NCBI GenBank assembly: GCA_029781535.1
Contig: JAKOWL010000187.1
Coordinates: 1-43,321 of the forward strand
DNA: 43,321 bases
Source: Pseudomonadota bacterium
GTDB lineage: Bacteria; Pseudomonadota; Gammaproteobacteria; Burkholderiales; Methylophilaceae
Direction of reading: 5' to 3'
The position numbers were made by a program, and so were the translations under genes. This document shows, piece after piece, positions 1-9,069 of the stretch. Under the pieces are notes generated by a model that saw only the letters and a list, made by a program, of their open reading frames with translations, had not been told where the DNA came from and searched no databases. Position 1 is the first letter of the stretch. Every line of letters starts with the position of its first letter.

Positions 1-813
1 CTGGTCTCGGTGATGCTAGTAAATAATGAGATCGGGGTAATCCAGGACATCGTTGCCATTGGCAATCTGTGCCGCGAGAAAGGCATTATTTTTCACGTAG
101 ATGCCGCACAGGCTACAGGCAAGGTAGAGATTGACCTCGCAAAGCTACCGGTAGACTTGATGAGCTTTTCTGCACACAAGACTTACGGTCCCAAAGGTAT
201 CGGCGCATTATACGTATGCCGCAAACCCCGTATCCGGCTAGAGGCGCAAATGCATGGTGGCGGCCATGAGCGTGGTTTCCGCTCTGGCACGCTGGCAACC
301 CACCAGATTGTTGGCATGGGCGAATGCTACCGCATCGCCAAAGAAGAGATGGCTGAAGAGAATGTGCGCATCAAGGCGCTGCGCGACAAGCTATGGGCTG
401 GTCTGTCAGACATTGAAGAGGTTTACCTGAACGGCGATCTGGCACAGCGGGTGCCACATAACCTGAATGTCAGCTTCAATTATGTGGAAGGCGAATCGCT
501 GATGATGGCCATCAAGGAATTAGCGGTTTCCAGCGGTTCTGCCTGTACATCAGCCAGTTTGGAACCTTCTTACGTGTTGCGCGCTATCGGCCGAGAAGAT
601 GAGCTTGCCCACAGCTCTATCCGCTTTTCAATTGGACGCTATACCACCGAAAAAGATATCGAATTCGCCATTGCGCTGATCAAGGAAAAAATCGGCAAGC
701 TGCGCGATCTTTCGCCTTTGTGGGATATGTTCAAATCCGGCATAGACCTATCGTCCGTCAGCTGGGTGCATGGTACAGAATCACATCGCGGCCCTGAAAA
801 GGCCACTGTTTAA
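1..813 (+). CDS. iscS: Cysteine desulfurase IscS, 3' part
   Basis: The reading frame is open from base 1, so the N-terminal third lies outside the window; 270 residues remain. IscS is a PLP enzyme that takes sulfur from L-cysteine and passes it as persulfide to the scaffold IscU. Visible are the PLP lysine motif [10 protein letters not shown], the active-site cysteine loop [16 protein letters not shown] and the C-terminal RDLSPLW segment used to contact IscU. The match to housekeeping IscS (group II loop) is close and differs clearly from the NifS at 37021-38166. It is followed after 25 bases by iscU in the same direction. Confidence 0.96.
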   Translation: MVSVMLVNNEIGVIQDIVAIGNLCREKGIIFHVDAAQATGKVEIDLAKLPVDLMSFSAHKTYGPKGIGALYVCRKPRIRLEAQMHGGGHERGFRSGTLATHQIVGMGECYRIAKEEMAEENVRIKALRDKLWAGLSDIEEVYLNGDLAQRVPHNLNVSFNYVEGESLMMAIKELAVSSGSACTSASLEPSYVLRAIGREDELAHSSIRFSIGRYTTEKDIEFAIALIKEKIGKLRDLSPLWDMFKSGIDLSSVSWVHGTESHRGPEKATV

Positions 814-838
814 CACATTCAAGCATCAGGAGACCAAC

Positions 839-1255
839 ATGGCATATAGCGACAAAGTTCTGGATCACTATGAAAACCCTCGTAATGTGGGCTCTTTTGA
901 CCAGGCCGCAACAGACGTAGGCACCGGCATGGTAGGTGCACCTGCTTGCGGTGACGTGATGAAACTGCAAATCAAGGTGAACGACAATGGCGTGATCGAG
1001 GACGCCAAATTCAAGACCTATGGCTGTGGATCGGCGATTGCATCTTCTTCACTGGTCACAGAAATGCTCAAGGGCAAAACGCTGGATCAAGCGCTAGATA
1101 TCAAGAATACGCACATTGCCGAAGAGCTGGCTTTACCGCCTGTAAAGATCCACTGTTCAGTGCTGGCAGAAGATGCCATACGTGCGGCAATTACGGACTA
1201 CCGCAGCAAGAACAATACCGATACTGAATACGATGCTTGTAAATCAGCAGCTTAA
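839..1255 (+). CDS. iscU: Fe-S cluster scaffold protein IscU
   Basis: IscU is the scaffold on which IscS sulfur and iron form a [2Fe-2S] cluster. The 138-residue product has the three ligand cysteines C37 (APACGD), C63 (YGCGSA) and C106 (IHCSVLA) and the LPPVK motif at 99-103 that HscA binds. The frame is open further upstream, but the ATG at 839 sits behind an AGGAG site and gives the normal [18 protein letters not shown] start. It stands in for a nif scaffold: no NifU is encoded in this window. The tail after the usual IscU end is about ten residues longer than in E. coli. Confidence 0.96.
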   Translation: MAYSDKVLDHYENPRNVGSFDQAATDVGTGMVGAPACGDVMKLQIKVNDNGVIEDAKFKTYGCGSAIASSSLVTEMLKGKTLDQALDIKNTHIAEELALPPVKIHCSVLAEDAIRAAITDYRSKNNTDTEYDACKSAA

Positions 1256-1266
1256 GGAGAACTGAC

Positions 1267-1614
1267 ATGACTGAAACCGCAACCATGGAACCCATCATCT
1301 TCACATCCAGTGCCGCTGGGAAAGTCAGCGAAATGATTGCTGAGGAAGGAGACCCTGCACTGAAGTTACGCGTATATGTCACGGGCGGGGGCTGTTCCGG
1401 CTTCCAGTACAGCTTTGCCTTCGATGAACAAGTGGGTGAAGACGACATGGTCATTGAGAAAGAAGGCGTGACCCTCTTGGTTGATGCCATGAGCTTCCAG
1501 TACATGATGGGCGCTACTATTGATTATCAGGATGGCCTGGAAGGCTCACGATTCGTCATTACAAACCCTAATGCTACTTCGACCTGCGGTTGTGGTAGCT
1601 CGTTCTCAGTTTAG
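1267..1614 (+). CDS. erpA: A-type Fe-S carrier, ErpA-like
   Basis: A-type carriers take clusters from IscU to apo-proteins. The 115-residue protein has the three conserved cysteines in GGGCSGFQY and [10 protein letters not shown] and matches ErpA better than IscA in its N-terminus and in the [17 protein letters not shown] stretch. ErpA is usually encoded alone; here it lies between iscU and a true iscA. The start is preceded by AAGGAG. Tandem A-type genes in the operon, plus a third one at 40329-40709, suggest heavy demand for [4Fe-4S] delivery to nitrogenase proteins. Confidence 0.88.
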   Translation: MTETATMEPIIFTSSAAGKVSEMIAEEGDPALKLRVYVTGGGCSGFQYSFAFDEQVGEDDMVIEKEGVTLLVDAMSFQYMMGATIDYQDGLEGSRFVITNPNATSTCGCGSSFSV

Positions 1615-1629
1615 TTATCGGAGGCCCAT

Positions 1630-1953
1630 ATGGCTGTCACACTCACCCCTACCGCCGCCACCCGCGTCCAAAAATTCCTTGCTGGACGTGGCAAGGGACT
1701 TGGATTGCGTGTCGGCGTCAAGACCTCGGGTTGTTCCGGCATGGCTTATACCCTGGAATTTGTAGATGAAGCATCACCAGAAGACCAGATATTTGAAAGC
1801 AACGGGGTCAAAATATTAGTTGACCCAACCAGTTTGGTATACCTCGATGGCACCGAGCTTGATTATGCCAAAGAAGGCTTGAATGAAGGCTTCAAGTTCA
1901 GCAATCCGAATGCCAAAGCCAACTGCGGTTGTGGCGAAAGTTTCAGCGTTTAA
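1630..1953 (+). CDS. iscA: A-type Fe-S carrier IscA
   Basis: The 107-residue protein begins [14 protein letters not shown] and has the cysteines of the IscA family in [10 protein letters not shown] and [10 protein letters not shown]. It follows erpA by 15 bases behind a GGAGG site and is probably co-transcribed. The length is exactly that of E. coli IscA. The next gene is hscA after 50 bases; the usual hscB is not in between. Confidence 0.94.
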   Translation: MAVTLTPTAATRVQKFLAGRGKGLGLRVGVKTSGCSGMAYTLEFVDEASPEDQIFESNGVKILVDPTSLVYLDGTELDYAKEGLNEGFKFSNPNAKANCGCGESFSV

Positions 1954-2003
1954 AAAATTGTACTGTCCGCCTCGAAATTTTTGGGCATCCCAAGAAAGAT
2001 AGT

Positions 2004-3881
2004 ATGGCTTTATTGCAAATCGCCGAACCCGGACAAAGCGCTGCCCCGCATCAGCACCGGCTTGCGGTCGGCATTGATTTAGGCACGACTAACTCTCTGG
2101 TCGCTACCGTGCGCAGCGGCATCTCCGAAGTATTGCCAGATAAAGATGGCCGTGCCTTGCTGCCTTCGGTAGTACGTTACACCAATAGCGAAAACATCGA
2201 GGTGGGCTGGGAAGCCAAAGCGCTCGCTGCATCTGACCCGCGCAACACGATCGTTTCAGTCAAACGCTTTATGGGGCGTGGGCTTGCCGATATTGGAGAC
2301 TTGGAAAACCTTCCTTATGAGTTCATTGAGGCGCCAGGCATGGTGAAATTGAAAACCGTCGCAGGCGAACTCAGCCCTGTTGAAGTATCAGCGGAGATTC
2401 TCAAGGTGCTGCGCCAGCGTGCTGAAGAAACATTGAATGGCGAGCTTTCCGGTGTCGTGATTACTGTTCCAGCCTATTTCGACGATGCGCAGCGCCAAGC
2501 AACCAAAGACGCTGCCAGGCTGGCTGGCTTGACCGTGTTGCGCCTGTTGAACGAGCCAACTGCCGCCGCTATTGCTTATGGACTGGATAATGCATCGGAA
2601 GGTATCTATTGCGTGTATGACCTAGGTGGCGGCACATTCGACTTCTCCATCCTGCGCCTGACACGCGGGGTATTCGAAGTGCTGGCAACCAGCGGCGACT
2701 CTGCCTTGGGTGGCGATGACTTTGATTTTGCCATCTACAGCTGGCTATGGAATACCCACAACATTTCGTCACTCAGCCCGGAAGATACGCGTACCTTATT
2801 GACCGAATCTCGATTGGCTAAAGAGCGCTTGACCGATATAGCTGTCACCGACATCCATTGTACATTGACGGATGGTACGCAAATTCAGGCTATCTTAGGC
2901 CGCGACACGTTTTTTGAGATTACCAAACCCTTGCTGACCAAGACTTTCAGCCCGGTGCGCCGCGCCCTGCGTGATGCCGACTTGCAAATAACTGATGTGC
3001 AAGGAGTGGTGCTGGTAGGTGGTGCGACACGCATGCCACACCTTCGCACTGCGGTTGCCGAATACTTCAAGCAGGAGCCACTCATCAATCTGGATCCAGA
3101 TAAAGTGGTTGCACTTGGTGCAGCCATTCAGGCAAACGCGCTAGCCGGCAACCGAAGCGACAATGACTTGTTGCTGCTGGACGTCATTCCACTGTCACTG
3201 GGCATCGAGACCATGGGAGGACTTTCGGAAAAGATTATCACCCGTAACGCGACGATTCCTACTGCAATGGCGCAGGATTTCACCACATTCAAGGACGGTC
3301 AGACTGCCATGAGCTTTCACATAGTCCAAGGTGAACGCGAACTGATAGCAGAATGCCGCTCTCTGGCGCGTTTTGAACTGCATGGCATCCCACCCATGGT
3401 AGCGGGTGCTGCACGTATACGTGTCACATTCCAGGTAGATGCCGATGGACTGCTCTCTGTCACAGCGCGAGAACAAACCAGTGGTGTTGAAGCACATATC
3501 ATCATCAAGCCTTCGTATGGCCTCACAGATAGCGAAATTGCCAACATGCTGACTGCGGGAATCAATAACGCAGAACATGACAAACGTATGCGTGCGCTAC
3601 GTGAAGCCCAGGTAGAAGCGCGCCGCTTGCTGGATGCTACCGAAACCGCGATGTCGGAAAATGGGCACGAACTGCTCAGCAAACCGGAATGGGATGCCAT
3701 CTGGAACAAGATATATGATCTTGCAGAAACGCTGATGATGGGTGATTCCAATAGCCTCGAAGGGTTGCGCAAGGCAACCGACGAGTTGAATGCAGCCACA
3801 ACCGAATTCGCGGCTAGACGTATGGACGCCACAATCCAGCGCGCCTTGTCCGGCAGGCAGATAGAAAGCATCCAGGTATGA
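2004..3881 (+). CDS. hscA: Fe-S biogenesis Hsp70 chaperone HscA
   Basis: HscA is the Hsp70 that binds the LPPVK motif of IscU and uses ATP to help release the cluster. The 625-residue product has the nucleotide-binding motifs [14 protein letters not shown] and [13 protein letters not shown], the [13 protein letters not shown] stretch, then a substrate domain and a helical lid. The frame is open upstream into iscA, but the ATG at 2004 ([11 protein letters not shown]) gives the HscA N-terminus and follows AAGAAAG. Its J-protein partner HscB is missing from the operon, so a copy elsewhere must serve. The stop overlaps fdx in an ATGA. Confidence 0.95.
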   Translation: MALLQIAEPGQSAAPHQHRLAVGIDLGTTNSLVATVRSGISEVLPDKDGRALLPSVVRYTNSENIEVGWEAKALAASDPRNTIVSVKRFMGRGLADIGDLENLPYEFIEAPGMVKLKTVAGELSPVEVSAEILKVLRQRAEETLNGELSGVVITVPAYFDDAQRQATKDAARLAGLTVLRLLNEPTAAAIAYGLDNASEGIYCVYDLGGGTFDFSILRLTRGVFEVLATSGDSALGGDDFDFAIYSWLWNTHNISSLSPEDTRTLLTESRLAKERLTDIAVTDIHCTLTDGTQIQAILGRDTFFEITKPLLTKTFSPVRRALRDADLQITDVQGVVLVGGATRMPHLRTAVAEYFKQEPLINLDPDKVVALGAAIQANALAGNRSDNDLLLLDVIPLSLGIETMGGLSEKIITRNATIPTAMAQDFTTFKDGQTAMSFHIVQGERELIAECRSLARFELHGIPPMVAGAARIRVTFQVDADGLLSVTAREQTSGVEAHIIIKPSYGLTDSEIANMLTAGINNAEHDKRMRALREAQVEARRLLDATETAMSENGHELLSKPEWDAIWNKIYDLAETLMMGDSNSLEGLRKATDELNAATTEFAARRMDATIQRALSGRQIESIQV

Positions 3882-4216
3882 CGATTATTACCGTCCTCCC
3901 CCATCCAGAAACCTGTCCAGACGGCGCTGCATTTGAGGCCAAGCCTGGCAAAACATTGTGCGATGCGCTGCTAGCAGCGGGTGTAGAGATTGAACATGCC
4001 TGCGACGGCGTCTGTGCCTGCAGTACTTGTCATGTCATTATAAAAGAAGGTTTTTCTTCATTATCAGCTGCAGATGACGAGGAAGAGGATCAACTGGATA
4101 AAGCTTGGGGCCTTACTGCTACTTCAAGGCTCGCCTGCCAAGTAAAAATCGGTGATATCCCGCTCACCATTGAATTGCCTCGTTACACACTCAACCACGC
4201 ACGTGAGCATGACTAA
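3878..4216 (+). CDS. fdx: Isc-type [2Fe-2S] ferredoxin
   Basis: An adrenodoxin-type ferredoxin that supplies electrons for cluster formation on IscU. The 112-residue protein has ligand cysteines at C42, C48 and C51 and a fourth in RLACQV, the pattern of E. coli Fdx, followed by a PRYTLNHA tail. Translation is coupled to hscA by a 4-base ATGA overlap. It ends the Isc unit; no iscX follows, and the next 136 bases hold the nifE control region. Confidence 0.94.
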   Translation: MTIITVLPHPETCPDGAAFEAKPGKTLCDALLAAGVEIEHACDGVCACSTCHVIIKEGFSSLSAADDEEEDQLDKAWGLTATSRLACQVKIGDIPLTIELPRYTLNHAREHD

Positions 4217-4231
4217 AGCCTTTGTCGCTTT

Positions 4232-4247
4232 TGTCTGGTTTACTACA
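4232..4247 (+). promoter_or_regulatory. NifA upstream activator site of nifE
   Basis: TGTCTGGTTTACTACA fits TGT-N10-ACA exactly. It ends 55 bases before the -24/-12 element of nifE, a usual distance for NifA looping, and it lies just after the fdx stop. Confidence 0.75.
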
Positions 4248-4274
4248 CATCAGCAATAATTAAAACTTGTTTTT

Positions 4275-4287
4275 AATCATAAGGTTA
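4275..4287 (+). promoter_or_regulatory. IHF-like site of nifE promoter
   Basis: AATCATAAGGTTA matches the IHF consensus WATCAA-N4-TTR with one mismatch and lies between the NifA site and the sigma-54 promoter, where IHF bends DNA in nif promoters. Confidence 0.5.
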
Positions 4288-4302
4288 TAAACATATACGC
4301 CG

Positions 4303-4318
4303 TGGCATGCTACTTGCA
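4303..4318 (+). promoter_or_regulatory. Sigma-54 promoter of nifE operon
   Basis: TGGCATGCTACTTGCA is a full -24/-12 element (TGGCA, N6, TTGCA). The ATG of nifE is 35 bases downstream. It would drive nifENX and the accessory genes to about 9417. Confidence 0.85.
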
Positions 4319-4352
4319 GTATTTACACCAACACTGATTAAAGATAGCTAAC

Positions 4353-5780
4353 ATGGCGTCATTAAGCGAAAAAGTCCAAGACGTTTTTAACGAGCCCGGT
4401 TGTGAAAAGAACCAAAGCAAGGGCGACAAAGAACGTAAAAAGGGTTGTACCAAGCAGCTTACCCCTGGCGCAGCTGCTGGTGGATGTGCTTTTGATGGCG
4501 CCAAGATAGCACTTCAGCCAATCACCGACGTAGCTCACCTTGTGCATGGCCCCATCGCTTGTGAGGGTAACTCATGGGATAACCGCGGTGCTAAATCATC
4601 TGGCTCGCGTCTTTACCGCACCGGCTTCACCACCGACATCAACGAACTGGATGTGGTTTATGGCGGAGAGAAACGCCTGTTCAAGTCCATCAAGGAAGTC
4701 ATTGCCAAGTACGATCCGCCTGCTGTGTTTGTTTACCAGACCTGCGTGACTGCGCTGATTGGTGATGACATTGAGGCTGTTTGCAAAAAAGCCACCGAAA
4801 AATTTGGTAAGCCGATTATTCCGGTCAATGCGCCCGGTTTTGTGGGTGCCAAGAATCTCGGCAACAAACTCGCCGGCGAAGCGCTCCTAGAGCATGTCAT
4901 CGGTACCGAAGAACCCGAGTTCACGACCCCATATGACATCAACATCATCGGCGAGTACAACCTCGCGGGTGAATTATGGCAAGTGAAGCCGCTATTGGAC
5001 GAACTGGGTATCCGCATCCTGGCTTGTATCTCTGGCGATGCCAAATACCACGAAGTGGCCTCATCTCACCGCGCCAAGGCGGCCATGATGGTGTGCTCCA
5101 AAGCCATGATTAATGTAGCCCGCAAGATGGAAGAACGCTATGGCATCCCATTTTTCGAGGGTTCGTTCTATGGCATTGGCGATATGAGCGACAGTCTGCG
5201 CCAGATTGCAAAACTGTTGATGCAACAAGGGGCACCTGGAGAGTTGCTGGCACGTACCGAACAGGTCATTGCGCGCGAAGAGAAAAAAGCCTGGGATGCC
5301 ATTAACCAATACCGTACAAGGCTACAAGGGAAACGTGTTTTGCTGATCACCGGCGGGGTGAAATCTTGGTCGGTGGTATCCGCCCTGCAGGAAGGCGGAA
5401 TGGAAGTAGTCGGCACCAGCGTCAAGAAATCCACTGAGGAAGATAAAGAGAAGATCAAGGAAATCATGGGCGAAGACGCGCACATGATAGACGACATGCG
5501 CCCACGCGACATGTATGCCATGCTCAAGGAGGCAAAGGCAGACATCATGCTATCAGGCGGACGCAGCCAGTTTGTGGCACTGAAAGCCAAAATGCCTTGG
5601 CTGGATATCAACCAGGAGCGTCATCATGCCTATGCCGGTTACGTCGGCATGGTAGAGCTGGTGAAACGCATCGAACAAGCCTTGTATCATCCGGTCTGGC
5701 AGCAAGTGCGCAAACCGGCACCTTGGGAAACCGCGATTGAAAACGGGGGGAATTCAACTTCGGAGGCGGCTGCGGCCTGA
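4353..5780 (+). CDS. nifE: Nitrogenase cofactor scaffold NifE
   Basis: NifE forms with NifN the scaffold on which the NifB product is matured to FeMo-cofactor before transfer to NifDK. The 475-residue protein resembles NifD; it has the HGPIACEGNSWDNRG motif near residue 65, [15 protein letters not shown] and the C-terminal LDINQERHHAYAGY segment, all typical of NifE. It is the first gene after the sigma-54 promoter at 4303-4318. nifN follows after 11 bases. Length is normal for the family. Confidence 0.97.
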   Translation: MASLSEKVQDVFNEPGCEKNQSKGDKERKKGCTKQLTPGAAAGGCAFDGAKIALQPITDVAHLVHGPIACEGNSWDNRGAKSSGSRLYRTGFTTDINELDVVYGGEKRLFKSIKEVIAKYDPPAVFVYQTCVTALIGDDIEAVCKKATEKFGKPIIPVNAPGFVGAKNLGNKLAGEALLEHVIGTEEPEFTTPYDINIIGEYNLAGELWQVKPLLDELGIRILACISGDAKYHEVASSHRAKAAMMVCSKAMINVARKMEERYGIPFFEGSFYGIGDMSDSLRQIAKLLMQQGAPGELLARTEQVIAREEKKAWDAINQYRTRLQGKRVLLITGGVKSWSVVSALQEGGMEVVGTSVKKSTEEDKEKIKEIMGEDAHMIDDMRPRDMYAMLKEAKADIMLSGGRSQFVALKAKMPWLDINQERHHAYAGYVGMVELVKRIEQALYHPVWQQVRKPAPWETAIENGGNSTSEAAAA

Positions 5781-5791
5781 TTGGAGCAACC

Positions 5792-7210
5792 ATGGCAACC
5801 GTCGTTACCAATCATAAATCCTGTGCTGTCAACCCACTAAAAATGAGCCAGCCGATTGGTGCTGCGTTGGCGTTTATGGGCCTGGGCAATTGTTTGCCTA
5901 CGCTGCATGGCTCGCAAGGCTGCACTTCATTTGGGCTTGTACTGTTTGTGCGTCATTTCCGTGAAATGATCCCGATGCAAACCACAGCGATGAGCGAAGT
6001 CACTACCATATTGGGTGGGCTCGACAATATCGAGCAGACTATTGTCAACATCTGGAACCGCAACCAGCCGGAAATCCTTGGCATAGCATCAACCGGTTTG
6101 ACGGAGACCAAAGGCGACGATGTCGAAGCCTATATCAAGCTGGTGCGCCAGAAACATCCTGAAATTGATGGCATGACCATCATTTATGTTTCGACACCGG
6201 ATTATGTCGGCGCATTCCAGGATGGCTGGGCAAAAGCGGTTGTGCGCATCATCCAGGAAACCGCTACCTCATGTACCATCAAACAGCCAACACGCGTCAA
6301 TGTGCTACCGGGAGCCTATCTGACTGCGGGTGATTTGACCGAAATACGCGACATCATTGAAATGTTTGGCCTGAACCCGGTGTTTCTGCCCGATATTTCC
6401 GGCTCTCTGGATGGACATATACCAGAAAACTTTACGCCTACCACCTTGGGTGGAACATCCATCGAACAATTACGCACCATGGGCTCGGCCAGATCCACCA
6501 TCGCAATCGGAGAACAAATGCGCGATGCCGCGATGGAAATGGAAAAAATCACCAGTGTACCTTTCCAGTTATTTGACCGCCTGACAGGCCTGGAAGCCAA
6601 TGACTTGTTCTTACAATATTTATCTGAACTCAGCGGCAAACCTGTACCTATGAAACTGCGTCGTCAACGCAGCCAGTTGCAGGATGCTATGCTGGATGCA
6701 CACTTTTTTACCGGGGGCAAAAAGGTAGCGATTGGGGCAGAGCCCGACATGCTATGGAGCATTGGCAGCTTTCTTTCCGAAATGGGTTGCGAACTGGTTG
6801 CTGTCACGACCACGCAATCCCCCCTTCTGGAAAAACTTCCTGTGGAAGAAGTGCTGATAGGAGACCTTGAAGATCTGGAAACCCGCGGTGCTGACTGTGA
6901 TTTGTTGATGACACACTCCCATGGAAGACAGATGTCCGAACGCTTGAATATGCCTTTTATACGAATCGGCATCCCCACTTTTGATCGCTTGGGTGCGGCA
7001 CATAAAGTCATGGTGGGTTACCGTGGCACCCGAGATTTGGCTTTTGAATTGGCCAACATCTTTTTTAGCCACGAACACGAAGCCACTCCGGAAAGTTGGG
7101 TACAAAACGACCAAACCAGCGCATCTACTTGTGCTAGTGAATCGTGCGGAAGCTGCAGTAGCCAACCCATCCAAAATGAACAGCCTGTTGTACAGGTTGC
7201 GTTTAGCTAA
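5792..7210 (+). CDS. nifN: Nitrogenase cofactor scaffold NifN
   Basis: NifN is the NifK-like partner of NifE in the cofactor scaffold. The 472-residue protein starts at an ATG after GGAGCAACC and shows CAVNPLKMSQPIGAALAFMG and HGSQGCTSFGLVLFVRHF near the N-terminus, as in NifN. The C-terminal 30 residues are unusual: they carry C447, C452 and C455 in a CxxxxCxxC arrangement in a low-complexity tail. It lies between nifE and nifX in the standard order. Confidence 0.97.
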   Translation: MATVVTNHKSCAVNPLKMSQPIGAALAFMGLGNCLPTLHGSQGCTSFGLVLFVRHFREMIPMQTTAMSEVTTILGGLDNIEQTIVNIWNRNQPEILGIASTGLTETKGDDVEAYIKLVRQKHPEIDGMTIIYVSTPDYVGAFQDGWAKAVVRIIQETATSCTIKQPTRVNVLPGAYLTAGDLTEIRDIIEMFGLNPVFLPDISGSLDGHIPENFTPTTLGGTSIEQLRTMGSARSTIAIGEQMRDAAMEMEKITSVPFQLFDRLTGLEANDLFLQYLSELSGKPVPMKLRRQRSQLQDAMLDAHFFTGGKKVAIGAEPDMLWSIGSFLSEMGCELVAVTTTQSPLLEKLPVEEVLIGDLEDLETRGADCDLLMTHSHGRQMSERLNMPFIRIGIPTFDRLGAAHKVMVGYRGTRDLAFELANIFFSHEHEATPESWVQNDQTSASTCASESCGSCSSQPIQNEQPVVQVAFS

Positions 7211-7224
7211 GAGAGGAAACACAA

Positions 7225-7632
7225 ATGAAAGTCGCTTTCGCCACACAAGACATGAAACGGGTAGATGCACATTTTGGCTGGGCCAAAAACATCGCCATTT
7301 ATGAACTAACACCCGATGGGCACAAGTTCCTTGAAGCCGTGCAATTTGATGGCGACTTGCAGGAGGATGGCAACGAGGACAAGCTGGCACCCAAGCTGGA
7401 AGCCATCAAAGACTGTGCCCTGCTCTATGTCGCAGCGATTGGCGGTTCGGCTGCTGCACGCGTGGTTGCGCACAAAATTCATCCAGTGAAGGTAAGTGGG
7501 CCGGACGATATCGAAGAAACGCTAGACAAACTTAAAGAAGTGCTCAACGGCACTCCTCCGCCATGGCTGCGCAAGGTAATGATGAAGGATCAGGACAAGA
7601 ATTTCGATTTTGATGAAGAAGAAACCGTTTAA
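7225..7632 (+). CDS. nifX: Cofactor-binding protein NifX
   Basis: NifX binds NifB-co and cofactor intermediates and moves them between NifB and NifEN. The 135-residue protein has the NifX/NafY-type domain: [19 protein letters not shown] at the N-terminus, then [19 protein letters not shown]. It starts behind GAGAGG 14 bases after nifN and ends in an acidic tail. The same fold recurs as the C-terminal domain of NifB at 40971. Confidence 0.95.
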   Translation: MKVAFATQDMKRVDAHFGWAKNIAIYELTPDGHKFLEAVQFDGDLQEDGNEDKLAPKLEAIKDCALLYVAAIGGSAAARVVAHKIHPVKVSGPDDIEETLDKLKEVLNGTPPPWLRKVMMKDQDKNFDFDEEETV

Positions 7633-7658
7633 TTTTCTACAAGTTTCAGGAGAACCAC

Positions 7659-8138
7659 ATGACAGCCACTGCAGTTGCAGTTGAGACAATCGCCGCGGAC
7701 CCTTGGGAATCGGCTTTTGTGAAAGAGTTAATCAAGCAATGGCGCGCCCAGGATACCCATGGTGCCTGGGAAGGCAAAGACAACACCGCCTTGCTTGCGC
7801 CTTACATCATCACCAAGGAGCAACGCAAGGAAATGCCCATAATCGGCGACCCGGATCCGGAAACGCTATGGCGGCTGGAGCTGTTCTACAACGCTGTAGG
7901 CCTTGCCGTAGAACGCGAGACAGGCATTATGGTATCGCCCATGATGAAAATGCACCACGAAGGTTTTGGCAAGATGATTCTCACCGCCGGTCGCCTGGTA
8001 GTCGTCAACAAGCATCTGCGCGATGTGCATCGCTTTGGTTTTGAAAACATGGAAAAGCTGGCCGCCGAAGGTGAAAAATTGGTGTCTGCGGCAGTCGAGA
8101 TGATCAAGCAGTTTCCTGATGTGGCGAATTATGGTTAA
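7659..8138 (+). CDS. NifX-associated protein (DUF269)
   Basis: A 159-residue protein of the DUF269 family, which follows nifX in many diazotrophs. Its function is not established; a role in cofactor assembly or protection is inferred from its position. The family stretch around [19 protein letters not shown] and [20 protein letters not shown] is clear. It starts behind AGGAG and lies between nifX and the small DUF683 gene. Confidence 0.9.
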   Translation: MTATAVAVETIAADPWESAFVKELIKQWRAQDTHGAWEGKDNTALLAPYIITKEQRKEMPIIGDPDPETLWRLELFYNAVGLAVERETGIMVSPMMKMHHEGFGKMILTAGRLVVVNKHLRDVHRFGFENMEKLAAEGEKLVSAAVEMIKQFPDVANYG

Positions 8139-8147
8139 CAGGAGTAG

Positions 8148-8348
8148 ATGATGAGTGATATTGAAACCATCAAGGCCGAGGTCAAGAAACTCAATGCCCA
8201 GGCTACACAACTCAAGATGGATTTGCACGACCTTTCAGAAGACCTGCCCACGGGGTGGGAGAAGATTCCTGAAGTAGCGGAAAAAACATTTTCAGCCTAT
8301 CAACAATTAACAGAAGCCAGAAAAAAACTGGCTGCAGCAGGAGGTTAA
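8148..8348 (+). CDS. Small DUF683 (CCE_0567-type) protein
   Basis: A 66-residue, almost wholly helical protein with heptad-like spacing (IKAEVKKLNAQATQLKMDLH), ending in a short alanine/glycine tail. This family regularly sits between the DUF269 gene and the nif ferredoxin gene and its role is unknown. Two ATGs are in tandem (8148 and 8151); the GGAG at 8141-8144 is better spaced for the second, so the protein may be one residue shorter. Confidence 0.85.
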   Translation: MMSDIETIKAEVKKLNAQATQLKMDLHDLSEDLPTGWEKIPEVAEKTFSAYQQLTEARKKLAAAGG

Positions 8349-8350
8349 TC

Positions 8351-8656
8351 ATGGCATTCAGTGTCAAGTTACCCAGTGGTGTCGAATGGACGCCCATGTT
8401 CGCAGAACATATCGAAGAAGAGAAATGCATCGGCTGTGGTCGCTGCTTTCGTGTTTGCGGTCGTGATGTACTGGCATTGGTAGGCATTACCGAAGACGGC
8501 AACCGCATCCCCATGACATTGGGCGAAGACGATGACGATGATGACGAGTATGAAAAGAAAATCATGACTATCGCCCATCCCGAAAATTGTGTCGGATGCG
8601 AAGCTTGCGCCAAGATCTGCCCGAAAAAATGCTACACCCACGCACCAGCAGGATGA
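8351..8656 (+). CDS. fdxB: Nif-specific 2[4Fe-4S] ferredoxin (ferredoxin III)
   Basis: A 101-residue ferredoxin with two cysteine clusters, C26-x2-C-x2-C-x3-C and C80-x2-C-x2-C-x3-C followed by C94, separated by a loop that contains an unbroken acidic run at residues 59-66. This arrangement is that of the nif-specific ferredoxin III. It may donate electrons during cofactor assembly or to NifH; which one is not shown by the sequence. It starts two bases after DUF683. Confidence 0.92.
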   Translation: MAFSVKLPSGVEWTPMFAEHIEEEKCIGCGRCFRVCGRDVLALVGITEDGNRIPMTLGEDDDDDDEYEKKIMTIAHPENCVGCEACAKICPKKCYTHAPAG

Positions 8657-8672
8657 TATTAGGCTGATTTCC

Positions 8673-9068
8673 ATGCAAGCAGCACCTACTCATTTTTCCT
8701 CACAAGTTATCCGCATGCCGGATAAATCGGACCGCCGTATGGAGGAGTTTGAGGACATTGTGGAACTGCTGATGGATCATGCGCTGCACCCCAATGACGC
8801 AACACGCGAACTGGCGATTTTTATCGCACATACCTCTTGCACTGGCGCCAACCACCTTTGGCAGGATATGGGGTTACCGGACAGAGCCGCGCTATCGATG
8901 TTAATGCAAAAGAACTTTCCAGCCTTGGTAGCCAAGAACATCGGGGACATGAAGTGGAAGAAGTTTTTTTACCGCCAACTATGTGAACGGGCGGAGATTC
9001 TGATTTGCAAATCTCCCAGTTGCGGTGTTTGTGTCGATTACCATCAATGCTTTGAATCAGAGGAATAA
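8673..9068 (+). CDS. nifQ: Molybdenum-processing protein NifQ, compact form
   Basis: NifQ binds a Mo-Fe-S cluster and supplies molybdenum to cofactor assembly. The C-terminus has the diagnostic C112-x4-C117-x2-C120-x5-C126 motif, preceded by NHLWQDMGLPDR and DMKWKKFFYRQLCE, both typical of NifQ. At 131 residues it is shorter than usual NifQ (about 170-190). The frame is open back to 8589, but that would overlap the ferredoxin gene, so the ATG at 8673 is preferred; its ribosome site is weak and an ATG at 8715 is possible. Confidence 0.88.
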   Translation: MQAAPTHFSSQVIRMPDKSDRRMEEFEDIVELLMDHALHPNDATRELAIFIAHTSCTGANHLWQDMGLPDRAALSMLMQKNFPALVAKNIGDMKWKKFFYRQLCERAEILICKSPSCGVCVDYHQCFESEE

Positions 9069-9069
9069 C

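Noticed and set aside
1954-2003. Search for hscB between iscA and hscA
   Set aside because: Only 50 bases are available; no J-domain protein is encoded here or elsewhere in the window.
3317-3904. 195-residue open frame on the minus strand opposite hscA
   Set aside because: Low-complexity Ser/Arg-rich translation typical of an antisense shadow; hscA is certain on the other strand.
6752-7390. 212-residue minus-strand frame across nifN/nifX
   Set aside because: It crosses two certain nif genes and the junction between them; no family resemblance.
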